Shown: piece after piece, positions 41,383-52,437 of the stretch
Numbering within the stretch: position 1 is the first letter of the stretch
Layout: each line of letters starts with the position of its first letter
DNA from: Bretschneidera sinensis
Lineage: Eukaryota > Streptophyta > Magnoliopsida > Brassicales > Akaniaceae
Direction: 5' to 3'
Length of the DNA stretch: 64,000 nt
NCBI GenBank assembly: GCA_023935145.1
Contig: CM043701.1
Coordinates: 74,894,817 to 74,958,816 of the forward strand
The notes under the pieces: model-generated
Seen by the model: only the letters and a program-made list of their open reading frames with translations
What the model was told of the DNA's origin: nothing
Databases searched by the model: none
Made by a program: the position numbers and the translations under genes

Positions 41383-42651
41383 TGATAAGTGCTTAAATAG
41401 TCATATTTAAGCCCCTTAATTTACATTTGTTAAGTTCCTTATTTATCTATTTCTATGGATTTTACTCCATTTTCGTGTTTAATGTGTTTTTTACAGGACT
41501 TGGACAAAAAGGTAATAGTTTGGAGCTTTTGGGAGCAAAAGTCAAGTTCTGCCAAGCGCACCTCCCTTGAGATCAAGCGCACAAGAGCACGAGCGCACTT
41601 GAAGAAGGTTAGAGTGCACACTTGCGCTTGAGCGCATACCACATACACTAGAGAACAATCACTCCAGAGGCGACAGAGCTAGAATTGGAAAGAAGTCTTC
41701 TAACTCCAAAAACGAATTAGGGTTTCAGGACACCATAAGGACCTTATAAATAGCCCTGTAAAACATATAACCCACACCTTTTGTTCTAGATTCAAAGTAG
41801 AGAGCTTAGGAAAGGAATTGACAACTCGTCTCCCAAGTCTTCTCCGGTTTTAGTTTTCTGTTTTTATTTAATTATGTTTAGCATGTTTACTTTACTTAAT
41901 ATGTGTAACTAAACTCCTATAAGGCTCGATTGAAGCCCTAGTTACGCTTTACCACATATTCATTCATTGATTATCTTTGCTATAGCCTTGTTAGAATATT
42001 TAACTTGATTAATACCTGTTTATATTTACATTCCTCATATGTATGTGCTTGATCAATGTATGCATGTGGTATAGATAAGTTAGCGGAATCAATTTGGATG
42101 ACTGAGTCCTGGGTTCAACATTAGTAACAAGGGATATCCTCATCGGATTCCCGGGTTAATCAACATGGGAAACCGGGAGCGGACCAAGCTCTAGGTCCCG
42201 TGTGGTTGCCGATCTCCACAGCCCTCATGCTCTCTTAAGGAACAACTCAATATACACCCATGCTGAATCTCTTAAGAGAGAAAAGAGTTAGAGCATACAC
42301 CATGCCTAACTCGTTGCATAGGGAGATTAATAGCGTAAGGTGTGGACCAAGCCCTTACGTTGGCAACCATTAGATATTCATGATAAGGCTAGAGCACTGA
42401 AACCTTAGTTAGTGAGAAAGTATAATTAGTGGAGGATATCGTAGCCCTATGCTCTCATTATTGTTATTTACTCACAATCAAATTGTTATTTCTCTTTTTA
42501 ACTTGAAGAAACTAATTCTAAAACGAAATTCACCAATCCCTGTGGAAATGATCTCGCACTTGCACACTATGCTACCATAGACCCTGTGCACTTGCAAGTA
42601 AAACTAGAATGGTTATTTGCATATTTATTTAAGTAGATAATCATCACAACA
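41383..42651 (+). repeat. Element E 3' LTR
   Basis: 1269 bp, TGATAAG to CACAACA, with TATA at 41745-41752 and motif array at about 41555-41660. Confidence 0.93.
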
Positions 42652-42656
42652 CCATA
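42652..42656. repeat. Target-site duplication of element E, right copy (CCATA)
   Basis: Matches 35381-35385. F's 3' non-coding region continues from here to the env-like stop. Confidence 0.94.
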
Positions 42657-42901
42657 CTGTTCCTCTTTTGGAAAATTTGTTCTCTACCATAGAACAAAAC
42701 AAACAAAAAGAAGGAAACTACGGTGTAACATTAAGATTCCCACCGAATGTTAGGTTAGCACATCAAAACTAAGTAAATAACTAAAAATAAGAATTGAAGC
42801 GCGAAAAATAAAGATAACGAGAAATAGTACGGAATAAAAGTTAATACAGTCATCAAAAATAAAATAAAATAACATAAAACAAACAAGAGACAACCCAAAA
42901 A

Positions 42902-44035
42902 TTAATCCTCCATGTCATTGTCCTCCTCCTCCTCCTCCTCTTCTGGAGCTGGATCAAAGGATGAACCCAGATAGGGTGGCAAGGTAAGAAAGTGATCCAT
43001 ATCACAACCGGTGGCAGAAGCAAGGTATTGGTACATTTGACCAAAAGAAGAGTAAACCGCCACTTGATAGTCTACTTGCCTGGCTAAGAATCGATCCTGA
43101 CGATCAAACCTATCTTGTAAGAATTTCTGATGCTCATCAAATCAAATCTCTAAATGCTCAAGCTGCTCTACAACAGTCAAAGACCTAGGAGGTGGAGGTG
43201 GGGCAGCAGCCGCTGCTCCCTCTTCCAGAGCTTGCAACCTCATTGCCTTAATCACATTAAGCATTCCATCATCAATAGGCTTCTTAGGGTGTTGTGCTTC
43301 CTCATCACTACTGTACTGGACACCAGCTCGAATGCATAACTGGGTAATCAAGGAAGGGAAGTATAGACTAAGCTTTTGTCTCACAATATGGATGATAGAA
43401 TTAAACATAATTTGGCCCACATCAATAGTCATTCCCATCAAAATAGCATAAATAAGAACAGCCCTCTCAATAATAACATCGCTATAATGCGTAACGGGCA
43501 TCATCTTCTGACACACAAAGTATTTCCAAGCCCGAGCATTTACAGTCAAAGAAGTACCTGGCAGGGTCTTAGGATTACCACCCGATATCTTCCAAGTTGT
43601 TCTCGGAATACAGAGTGTATTACAAACCTCATTATAGTCAACATTAGACAAATAAGCAATATATTCGCTACTCTTAATGCCGGGTAGCCCATAAAATCTG
43701 TTAATAGATGCACTGTCAAAGGAAACTGTTTTTCCTCTAACCATCACTTTTCCATTCCTATGCTCTTCCGCATTAGCATAAAATTCTCTAACCACATTAA
43801 TAATGGAATTAGGTGGTTGTCCCCCAAATGCACCCCAATTCCTATCAGCAATCATCTTAAACAAAGTTGGGTTTCCCCTCTCTGTGATAGTGAAACCTCG
43901 TGCAGGAATGGGTCTCCTAGCATGCATTAAACTAACATACCTCTCACTAGCATTAAAGCTGACAAATTTGCTATCATCAAACTCTTGAGGCTGTTTCCCC
44001 CTTTGTCTCTTAGTTTTAGGGGTCATTTGAAACAA
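42902..44035 (-). pseudogene. Element F env-like 3' ORF, one premature stop
   Basis: A 378-codon frame from ATG 44035 (MFQMTPKTKRQRGKQPQEFD) to TAA 42902. It is open for 297 codons to a TGA at 43142 (fits CGA to TGA), then continues in the same frame to a Glu/Asp-rich end (PEEEEEEEDNDMED). The core (NWGAFGGQPPNSIINVVREF, TVSFDSASINRFYGLPGI, NARAWKYFVCQKMMPVTHYS, ERAVLIYAILMGMTIDVGQI) is the putative plant transposon-protein type seen in Athila 3' ORFs and also in chromosomally dispersed plant proteins. A basic N-terminus, Pro-rich segment (APPPPPPRSL) and acidic tail are visible; no clear membrane anchor. Function unknown. The least damaged long gene in element F. Confidence 0.85.
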
Positions 44036-44835
44036 ATTGTTCTAAGACAAGAGAAGTAATTCAAATGCAACCACTCAAATATCACAAATTCACAACAAAG
44101 AGAAGGAAATAGACCTTACTTGATAAATAATTGGCCTAAAGTTGGAGAGAACACCCACAAACTTGAAATCCTCTTGAAATCCCGAAATCCTCTTAGAACC
44201 AAAGCTTTGTGGACAAATTTGCAGCAAAATTTTCAATATAAGTGAAAAATTCATCAAGGAATTGTGTCAGAATCAAGAACAAATGAGAAAAAATGGATGG
44301 GTAAAGATGGATTTGGAAAGAAGTTGAGAGAGAGTAGAATAGTTTCTATTTTTGTTCAAAAGGAATGAAGAACAAAGAGGGAAAACGAGTATTTAAAAAG
44401 TTGACCGTGCCGCGACGCACACTGGGCCAGGCCGTGCTAAATCCTAACCCCCAAATTGATGCATTGCGTGCTGTGGCGCACACTAGTCTGTGCCGCTGCG
44501 CAACCTGGAAAACTATAATTCTAGTGGGCTCGAGTGGGCACGGTGAGAACACCTTGGGCCGAGGCGTAACCTGGGCCTTCTGAATTTGTGTAGTTTTGAG
44601 TGGGCGAGGCGCAACCACCTTGGACCGCGGCGCGCACACTGGGCCTTGAAATCTGGTTGAAAAGTAACAAATAAAAAGGCATAAAAATATAAAATAAAAT
44701 TAATAAAAAATAAACCTGAAACTAAAAATTAAATTAAATGAAAATTAAGATATACTTAACTAAAAACAAAAATTCTAAAATTAACAAAGACTTAACAAAA
44801 TTAAAACTAATGTATAATGGAACGAAAGTACCCGA
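44036..44835 (-). promoter_or_regulatory. Element F spacer: GC-rich array, TATA-like box, pyrimidine tract
   Basis: On the minus strand: AT-rich 44650-44835, then GC-rich repeated words (GCGCACACTGGGCC, CCGCGGCGC, GTGCCGCGAC on the plus strand; 44399-44645), then TTTAAATA (44390-44397), then a C/T-rich stretch with CTCTCTCTC (44323-44338), then about 290 bp to the env-like ATG at 44035. It matches the layout of F's own LTR and of D's spacer. The ORFs 44346-44639 and 44365-44583 are artefacts of the array. Confidence 0.6.
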
Positions 44836-46332
44836 TTAAAAAGGATAAACTGGGGCCACCAAAGAGATCTCTTCGGGCCTATCTTTAACACATTCATGTT
44901 CCAAGTAGAGCTTCAACTTTTGACCATTAAATCGAAATGCACGACCATCGGAAGGATCTTTAACCTCTACTACTCCATTGGGAAAAACACTCTTCACAAC
45001 ATAAAGTCCTTTCCATCGTGATCGCAATTTTCCCGGATGGAAGTGTAACCGAGAATCATAAAGAAAAACTCGATTACCTTGTTCAAAATTTTTTCGTTGT
45101 ATTTTCTAATCATGCACCACTTTCATTCTTGACTTTAAGTCCTTAGCATTATCATATGCATCATCCCTCAACTCTGTAAGTTCACAAAGTTGAATTTTCC
45201 TCTCCTCACCGGACATCTTCAAGTCATAGTTAAAATTTCGAATAGCCCAATATGCTATGTGCTCAAGTTCTACCAGCAAGTGACATGCTTTGCCGAATAC
45301 CAACCGATAAGGAGATGCTCCAAGAACCGCCTTGTATGCTATCCAGTATGCCCAAAGTGCATCCGATAAGCGCAAAGACCAATCTTTTCGATTAAGATTT
45401 ATCGTTTTTTCAAGTATTCGCTTAATCTCCCTATTTGCTAGTTTCGCTTGGCTATTGGTTTTTGGATGATAAGCTGTAGAAACCTTATGGTTGACTCCAT
45501 ACCTGTGCATTAAAGCCTCAAAAGAATGGTTACAAAAATGTGACCCTTGATCACTAATTATAACACGTGGAGTACCGTACCTAGATAAAATATGATCTTT
45601 ATGAAATTTAACAACAACTGTATTGTCATTAGTGCGGAAAGGTATTGCTTCAACCCATTTAGAAACATAATCAATGGCAAGCAAAATATAAAGATACCCA
45701 AAAGAAGGTGGTAATGGTCCTATAAAATTGATCCCCCAACAATCAAATATTTCCACCACTAAGATCGGGTTGAGAGGCATCATATGACGGCGGGACAGTG
45801 AACCTAACTTTTGACATCTTTCACATGATCGACAAAACTCATTAGCATCCTTGAATAAAATAAGCCAATAAAAACCGCATTGCAAAATTTTTGCAGCTGT
45901 CTTTTTAATAGAAAAGTGGCCACCACAAGCATAGGTATGACAAAAAGTTAACACACTATCAACTTCCATATCTGGAATGCATCTTCTTATTATTTGATCA
46001 GGGCAATATTTAAAAAGATAAGGATCATTCCAATAAAAATTCTTTACCTCAGCCAAAAACTTACGCTTATCTTGTGCACTCCATGTAGATGGAACTTGAC
46101 GGGAAACCAAGTAGTTTGCAATGTCGGCATACCATGGAGTGTAACCAAGGAAAGAAAATAAGTTTTCATCCGGAAAGGCTTCCCGAATGGGCAAAATGTC
46201 AACATCATTCTTAAATTCCAAGTGAGATAGATGGTCCGCTACAACATTTTCTACCCCCTTCTTGTCTTTGATGGTCAATTCAAATTCCTGCAAAAGCAAA
46301 ATCCAATGTATCAAACGGGCCTTAGCATCCAT
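44836..46332 (-). pseudogene. Element F integrase, catalytic Glu replaced by Lys
   Basis: Zinc domain [17 protein letters not shown] with [11 protein letters not shown]. Core: [22 protein letters not shown] with the first Asp, [15 protein letters not shown] with the second Asp, then [17 protein letters not shown] where the third catalytic residue (E in D's QVEISNREI) is Lys. The 408-codon ORF (45106-46332) starts in RNase H ([15 protein letters not shown]). The C-terminal GPY-like tail is in a separate piece (44836-45027: MRSRWKGLYVVKSVFPNG) after a break near 45,100. The E-to-K change fits a G-to-A transition and predicts no activity. Confidence 0.92.
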
Positions 46333-46944
46333 TTTTTAGAAAAGAAATTTAAAGTCGAAGTGATTTGTGAATATAGTGATAGGTGAACCAATTAAGTAAG
46401 AGCGAAATTTATCCAATGCAAATACTGCTGCTAGTAATTCTTTTTTGGTTGTGGTGTACATCATTTGAGAATGATTCAAGGTTATAGTAGCATAATAAAC
46501 AACAAATGGTTTTCCCTCCCTTATTTGTCCTAAAACCGCCCCTACAACATAGTCATTAGCATCACACATAATCTCAAAAGGCGAGGTAAAATCCGGTGAT
46601 TGCATAATAGGGGCGGTTGTAAGCTTAGAGATAAGTGTCCTAAAGGCTTGTTCACATTCAGGGCTCCACTTAAACTCAGTATCCTTCGTCAAAAGGTTAC
46701 ATAAGGGTCTAGAAATAGCACTAAAATTTTGAATAAACCTTCTATAAAACCCGGCATGCCCTAAGAGAGACCTAACATCTTTAATATTCTTAGGAGTGGG
46801 TAGTTTAGAGATTAATTCGATTTTTGATTTATCCACTTCTATCCCCTTTTCAGACACTATATGGCCCAAAACTATTCCAGAAGACACCATAAAATGGGAT
46901 TTCTCCCAATTAAGCACAAGCCCCTTCTCTTCACACCTACACAA
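46333..46944 (-). pseudogene. Element F RT connection and RNase H
   Basis: 202-codon ORF: KGLVLNWEKSHFMVSSGIVL, KGIEVDKSKIELISKLPTP, SLLGHAGFYRRFIQNFSAIS, then RNase H: FEIMCDANDYVVGAVLGQ, TTKKELLAAVFALDKFRSYL (the usual T-E-K-E-L is T-K-K-E-L, with the catalytic Glu kept) and TIFTNHFDFKFLF, where D has VFTDH: a catalytic Asp is Asn. It stops at the join to integrase (TAG/TAA near 46335), although the C-terminal VADHLSHL motif follows in the next ORF. Confidence 0.88.
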
Positions 46945-47488
46945 AACATTTTTTCAAATTAGATAAACATGAATCAAAATAAGTTCCAAACACGGTTAAA
47001 TCATCCATATACACTTCCACTCATTTTTCAACCATGTCACTAAAAATACTCATCATGCATATTTGAAAAGTAGCTGGTGCATTACACAAACCAAAGGGTA
47101 TTCTACGGAAAGCAAAAGTACCAAAAGGACAAGTAAAGGTGGTCTTCTCTTGATCCTCTAAGGCAATTCCTATTTGGTAGTATCCTGAATACCCATCTAA
47201 AAAAAAATAAAAAGGATTACCAGCCACCTGATCTAAAATTTGATCTATGAATGGAAGGAGAAAATGTTCTTTCCGAGTAACCGAATTAATTTTCCTATAT
47301 CCAATGCACATACGCCACCCGGTCACTACCTTAGTTGGTACTAACACCCCCTCTTCATTTTCTACCACGGTTACCCCGGCTTTCTTAGGAACTATTTGGG
47401 TTGGACTAACCCACTTACTATCAGATATTGGATAGATAATTCTCGCATCCAACAGTTTTAAGACTTCTTTCTTAACTACCTCTTTCAT
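46945..47488 (-). pseudogene. Element F reverse transcriptase
   Basis: From 47488: MKEVVKKEVLKLLDARIIYP, SDSKWVSPTQIVPKKAGVTV, GWRMCIGYRKINSVTRKEHF (CIDYR is CIGYR here), FLDGYSGYYQIGIALEDQEK and FTCPFGTFAFRRIPFGLCNAP. A TGA follows VEK (47021), then the catalytic box reads VEVYMDDLTVFG, intact. A break near 46950 separates it from the connection domain. The Asp of IDYR, which is conserved in RT, is Gly. Confidence 0.9.
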
Positions 47489-48560
47489 AGTTGGATTTAG
47501 CCTTCTTTGTGGGTCTCTATGAGGGTTAGCTCATTTTTCTAGGTAAATCCTATGGGAACAAATTAAGGGGCTAACACCTTTTATATCGGCCATGGTCCAA
47601 CCTAATGCAGATTTATGTTCTCTTAACAAATTCAACAATTGATCACATTGCACATCACTAAGTTTGGAGGAAATAATAACAGGAAAGGTATCACCTGGGC
47701 CTAGAAAAACATTTTTGAGTCCTTTGGGCGGCGGAGCTAAATTAAGCGTCGGTATCTCCTCGGAAGAGGGTTTAGGTGCCTCCCTTTCTTTGGGCAACTC
47801 CTCAAGGCATGGTTGCCATGATTTCTTAATAAATCCCTGTGACTTATCAAAAACATCAACAACATTAATAGCATGGGGATAAATGGAAGAATCATCAAAA
47901 TCAAAATTATTAAGAAGGAATTTCAAAGAGTTAGAATTATCTTTAATGTACTCATCCTCCAAAATAAGCTCATCGATCATATAAGTGTTGAAACACTCAT
48001 CCTCTTCATGCGACTGCTTTGAGACTCGAAAAACATTCACCTCTAGAGTCATATTTCCAAATGATAATATCATTAGACCATTCCTACAATTAATGAGGGC
48101 ATTGGTAGTAGTAAGGAATGGTCTTCCAAGTATCAAAAGAATTTTTGACTCCATATTCACAATAGAAATGGTATCTAACACCAAAAAGTCAACGGGATAA
48201 TAGAATTTGTCAATTTGCAATAAAACATCTTCCACAATACCTCTTGGTTTTCTTATCGATCGATCCGCTAGTTGGAGTACCACAGAAGTGGGTTTGATCT
48301 AACTTAGGTCGAGTTGCAAGTAAATGGAGTATGGCATGAGATTTACACTAGCCCCCAAATCTAGCAATACTTGGCCGCAAGCTTTGTTTCCAATTTGGCA
48401 AGCCACCGTAGGACAACCTGGATCTTTATACTTGTGTGGTGTCATGTTATCAATTACTGCACTTGCTTGCTCCGTTAAGAATACCGTCTTCTTCACATTG
48501 TGCCTCCTCTTGCGTGTGCATAGACCTTTAATGACTTTAGCATAATTGGGAACCTATTTT
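47489..48560 (-). pseudogene. Element F aspartic protease and protease-RT linker
   Basis: Minus-strand pieces: KTVFLTEQASAVIDNMTPHK, KDPGCPTVACQIGNKACGQ, the active site LLDLGASVNLMPYSIYLQL (48299-48496), then after one stop VLQLADRSIRKPRGIVEDVL, KILLILGRPFLTTTNALINC and the linker GLKNVFLGPGDTFPVIISS with SALGWTMADIKGVSPLICSH (47531-48283). DLGAS is intact. A stop near 48300 and one before RT (near 47530) break the polyprotein. Confidence 0.9.
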
Positions 48561-50262
48561 ATAACATGAAGAAAATGAAGGTTAATTTTAACTTGCTGAA
48601 GTTGTTCTAGAATCTCACTTTTTAATGTTGAATTCCTATCCTTAGGTTTAAGGAGTGCTTAAGGGAAAGGCACTGGTAAAGAATCACTATGGGCATCTTG
48701 TTCCTTAGGGGCTTCATCCTTGTTGCTCACGGTGTTAGGAATCAAGTTTGATGGTAAAGTGGGTCCACCAATTTTCTTTCCGTTGTGAGTAATCATGGCA
48801 TTAACCTCTTTAACATTTTGATTGTCAGGATTGGAGATTTGCGCCATATGTTGTCCCCTTAGATTAGGTTGTGGCTGCGAAGGAAAACGGCCTTGCTCTT
48901 GAACCGTTAAGAAACTAGTCAACTTGGTGAGTTGGGTCTTTATCACCTTTTATTCCTCTTTGATCCCTTGTTGCTCCTCTAGCAACCTTTGATTTATCTT
49001 GCCTTGCTCTTCCACACTCTTGGCATGTACCTGCATAAATGACTTAAAAACATCTTCCAAAGGTAAGGATTGTTGTGGTGCACTAGATGAAGTTGCTTCC
49101 GGTTTCCATTGGGTACTAGAGTGGGCAGGAGTTTGTATATCGGATCTCCAACTAAAATTAGGCTGATTCTTCCAACCAGGATTGTAGGTGTTATTGTAGG
49201 GTGAGTATGGTTTCCTAAAGGGTATACCTAAAGCATTACACTCTCCTTTCATCTCAAAATAGGCTGGACAATCCTTAGGTACATGATCTACCCCATTACA
49301 CATGAAACAAGGTTTGTGGGACTCTACCCTAGCAACCGGTTCGGGGGCTCTAGCATCATTGGTTTTTAAAACTTTAATTTCCTTAGTTAGGAGCTCTAAA
49401 CGGGCTTTAAGGCTATCCTCTTGCTTAAGTTGATAAATTCCAACAGTTTGATTTCTCTTAGTACTTTCCATGGCATTCGGTCTCGTACAAGTGTGGGCTT
49501 TTTCCGATAGGTCATCTAGAAAATCTATGACTTGGTCGGGATCTTTCTGAAGAAAATCTCCATTATACATCATTTCTATGAATTGCCTTTCTCCATCATA
49601 GAAATAGCTAACTACTCGCCAACTCTCATACTCGTGGTGTGGACTAGAATTTAAAAGGTCTTTGAAACATTCCCAAACTTGATATAAGGTTTCACTCTCC
49701 TTTTATGTAAAGTTTGAGATTTGTCTCTTGAGGTTATTGGTCTTATGGGTTAGGAAATGCTTTCGGAAGAAGGCTTGGGTCAACTCATCCCAACTACCTA
49801 TAAACCTAGGTCTTAACGAGTACAGCCAAACCTTGGCTTTTTCTTTAGTGAAAAGGGGAAAAACCTAAGTTTGACGGTGTCTACCATATCAGTCCTACTT
49901 TGAAAGGTTGCTACTACTTCCTCAAATTCCTTAATATGGACATAAGGACTTTCATTCTCAAACCCATGGAAGGTTGGTAGCAATTGGAACATGCCCAGCT
50001 TAAACTCAGGTTGTTGATCATTAGGGGGGAACATGATACAAGATGGTGTGGCTGTTTGGCTAGGGTGCAAGTAGTCCTTAAGTGTCCTAGCAACATTCTC
50101 ATTGTGATTGTCAGCAATGTTAACAGAATTCTCTGAATTCTCGTTTGGGTGTGCACTATGATTTAATCTAGGCAAGCTTTCACTATCAGACATGGAAGTA
50201 GAAGGTAACTCTATTTCGGGTCTTTTAATGAATCTATCTCGCGTATCTCTCAGTCTACGCAT
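48561..50262 (-). pseudogene. gag: Element F gag
   Basis: Starts at ATG 50262 (MRRLRDTRDRFIKRPEIELP). Conserved with I: YLHPSQTATPSCIMFPPND, LGMFQLLPTFHGFENESPYV, HIKEFEEVVATFQS, LRFFPFSLK. A frameshift at about 49,845 and stops (for example near 49,705) break the capsid. The 207-codon ORF 48950-49573 continues MMYNGDFLQKDPDQVIDFLD with a CCHC knuckle CFMCNGVDHVPKDC. A final piece (48659-48946) is the Gln/Pro-rich linker to protease. Confidence 0.9.
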
Positions 50263-50377
50263 ACACCAAAGGAATTAGAGAGAAAACAAAAAAAAATTAG
50301 AAAATCAAAACAAAGAGCAAAGAACAATATTACCATCTTGTCTCAAAGTTGACAATCTTGCTTGTACTTAAGTGTGT

Positions 50378-50395
50378 TTCTCGGCAATGGCGCCA
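50378..50395 (-). other. Primer-binding site, element F
   Basis: The minus strand reads TGGCGCCATTGCCGAGAA, Asp-tRNA-like at the first seven bases and most of the rest, five bases inside the LTR. Confidence 0.8.
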
Positions 50396-50400
50396 GAATT

Positions 50401-51755
50401 TGATTATGCTCAAACTAACATGCGATTATTGATATAGCTGATGTGTGGATCCCATGAGGAAAGCGAACTACAAGAGAAAGTGTAAACCTTAACACCAAAT
50501 GATGAAATTCAAATGAGTGAATAATTGTTTTACGAATGAAACTATATGAGAGTTGTGAAAATATGACGGAGGATTCAATGGAGAAATAAAAAGGTTCTAG
50601 GAATCCTTCCTAAGTTCGTTGCCTTATCCCTCTCTTGACTCAATTGTTTTATCTCAATTGCTAGTGTCACATCTCAAACAAACAATTGGTAAATTTTCAA
50701 TCCAAGCACATAAACACCCTAATGTAATTGCTACAAATTACTCTTTAATTTCAATTCAAACACCCATGACCTATCTTACAAATTATCAACGACAATATAT
50801 TTCAATAATAATACCGAAGAAAAAGACAAACCTATAAGATAAATCTACCGAAATCAATCATATCTAATAACTTGACATAAGAAGAGCTTGACTAGACTTA
50901 TACGGAGGAGAAAGATGCAATCACTGGATTAAGAGTAAATCCTCTCTTTCTTACTTAATCAAAGAGTAAATCATAAAAATGTTTAACAATCAATCCATAC
51001 AACTGAATCAAGGATAGAAATAAGAAAAACTACACCTAGGAATTCATCCTATTGCCTTGCTTGGAGATTAGTTGGACATTTGGCCCATGCTTGATCACCT
51101 AAAATGGAGAAGAATATGGTAGCTCTCCTAATTCCAGCCTCCCTTCTAGTAAAATCTAAGTGTTCTATTAATACCCCAAAAGGTTCAAGGGTATTTTCGG
51201 GTCAAGAAATGTCATTAAAGCTCCAATAAGGTCATGAAACAGAAACAGGGGAATTATGCTCGCGCCGCAGCATGGAAGAGGGAAGCTGTAGCACGACTGT
51301 AAAAACCCTCCTACGCCACTGCACAGACCTTGCCTCGCCACGATGCCGCCCTTGGTTCATGCTTGTCAATGGTGCTGGTGACCATGGCGCACACCTTGCC
51401 TCGCTGCGGTGCAAATGACTGATCCTAGCTTCTAACTCAGAAGCTAATGGTTCTGGAGGCAGCAGCTCAAACCTTGGCTCGCCGCAGCAGGGAACCCTAA
51501 AAATGGGTTTCTCTTCATTTTTTCCTTCTGAAACTATTCCTTCACTCCGATATGCATAAAATCTTCGTGCTTTAAGCAATGTTAGCTTTTCCATCTCTTT
51601 TAAACCCAAAATACCTGAAAATGCATCAAAATAAATCAATAATTCAAGAATGACACTTTAGAACTATTAAGGCATAAATGTGTAATTCAACCCTAAATTA
51701 ACCCTAAAATGCTAACAAATAAATACTATTAAGATGCATTTTATGACTCTTATCA
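50401..51755 (-). repeat. Element F 5' LTR
   Basis: 1355 bp, paired with 32498-33839. GC-rich array at 51259-51490, TATTAATA at 51166-51173 on the minus strand. ORFs 50619-50837 and 51232-51639 are LTR frames. Confidence 0.92.
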
Positions 51756-52437
51756 TGACTTTGACAATGGTTGTATCGAAAATGGTAGACCTAGAGGAGA
51801 AGAAGTGCAAGAGGTTTATAAATGAACTATGTTTAAAGATTTGATCAACGTTATCTTACATAAGGCTAACAAATTTTGTCAAGTTGGTGGATATAACACT
51901 TCAGATTGAGAAGGATGTGATGGAAATTAGAGGTATGAGGAATCGACGGAAGAGGTCTAGAATTGAGGAACCCAAAGGTGACACCAGTATGAATGTGTAG
52001 GGTGGAAGACCACCCAGAGGAGGTGTTCCTTGTCATAAGAAAATGTAGTATAGAGTCAGAGGCAAGTAGGATCTATTGCATTTGTAGCTCAGAGTAATAT
52101 TGGTGGGACCCTTAGATTTGGAAGACAGGTTATAGAAACTGGGAGTCATGGCATAGGAAGAAAGTATGCCACCAAGGGGAAGTGGTAATCTGATGTATGA
52201 TTAAGAGACAGAATTTTGTCATAGATATATTCAGATAAGATATTTATCCCATAATTCTTCTAATTTGAAATGCTTTGTATATAGAAAAGGTGGACATATC
52301 AATGTTGGTTGATCTTGGTGCAACCCATTCTTTTGCATCCAATATTCATATGAAGTCTATTGAAGTATGTATTAGTACTTTGATGCAAAATATTTTTGTT
52401 GAAGTTCCCAACAGAGATAGAGTGAAAACCATAAATG
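51756..52437 (+). pseudogene. Element G gag 3' part and protease start
   Basis: Continues from 32497 without loss: TMVVSKMVDLEEKKCKRFIN-like text, KICSTLSYIRLTNFVKLVDI, a region with GGTLRFGRQVIETGSHGIG, the degraded zinc knuckle FCHRYIQIRYLSHNSSNLKC and protease VDLGATHSFASNIHMKSIEV. DLGAT is intact here, unlike in A. Homology to A stops at about 52437, after EVPNRDRVKTINV. The next bases are the reverse complement of a chromovirus LTR. Confidence 0.8.

Larger units (their letters stand above)
35386..42651 (+). mobile_element. Element E: non-autonomous Athila-like element with gag-protease only
   Basis: 7266 bp with perfect TSD CCATA and LTRs of 1271 and 1269 bp that are very similar by eye. 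Primer site, leader, gag, protease, 3' repeats, hairpin and PPT are colinear with D. Two blocks present in D are missing: the RT-RNase H-integrase core (about 2.77 kb, junction near 39430) and most of the env-like ORF (about 1.4 kb, junction near 39870). It was transposed in this form, because matched LTRs and the TSD enclose it. Confidence 0.93.
32498..51755 (-). mobile_element. Element F: Athila-like element with nearly intact env-like ORF, host of E
   Basis: Minus-strand order: 5' LTR (50401-51755), primer site, gag, protease, RT, RNase H, integrase, GC-rich spacer, env-like ORF, 3' non-coding region (interrupted by E), polypurine tract, 3' LTR (32498-33839). Without E it is about 12 kb. 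LTRs run from TGATAAGAGTCATAAAATGC to GCATAATCA. Frames are broken by a handful of lesions. It belongs to the same broad family as I. Confidence 0.92.
29626..52437 (+). mobile_element. Element G: chromovirus 5' LTR and gag-protease, split by element F
   Basis: LTR 29626-31704, primer site 31709, gag 31800-32497, then element F (32498-51755), then gag-protease 51756-52437. It is colinear with A over the same genes until about 52437, where the sequence changes to an inverted LTR (H). Frames are heavily broken. Confidence 0.85.

Noticed and set aside
43376..43687. Plus-strand 103-codon ORF
   Set aside because: Antisense of F's env-like ORF.
44346..44639. 97-codon minus ORF and overlapping plus ORF in F's spacer
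   Set aside because: They read through the GC-rich array; no homologue in D, E or J spacers.
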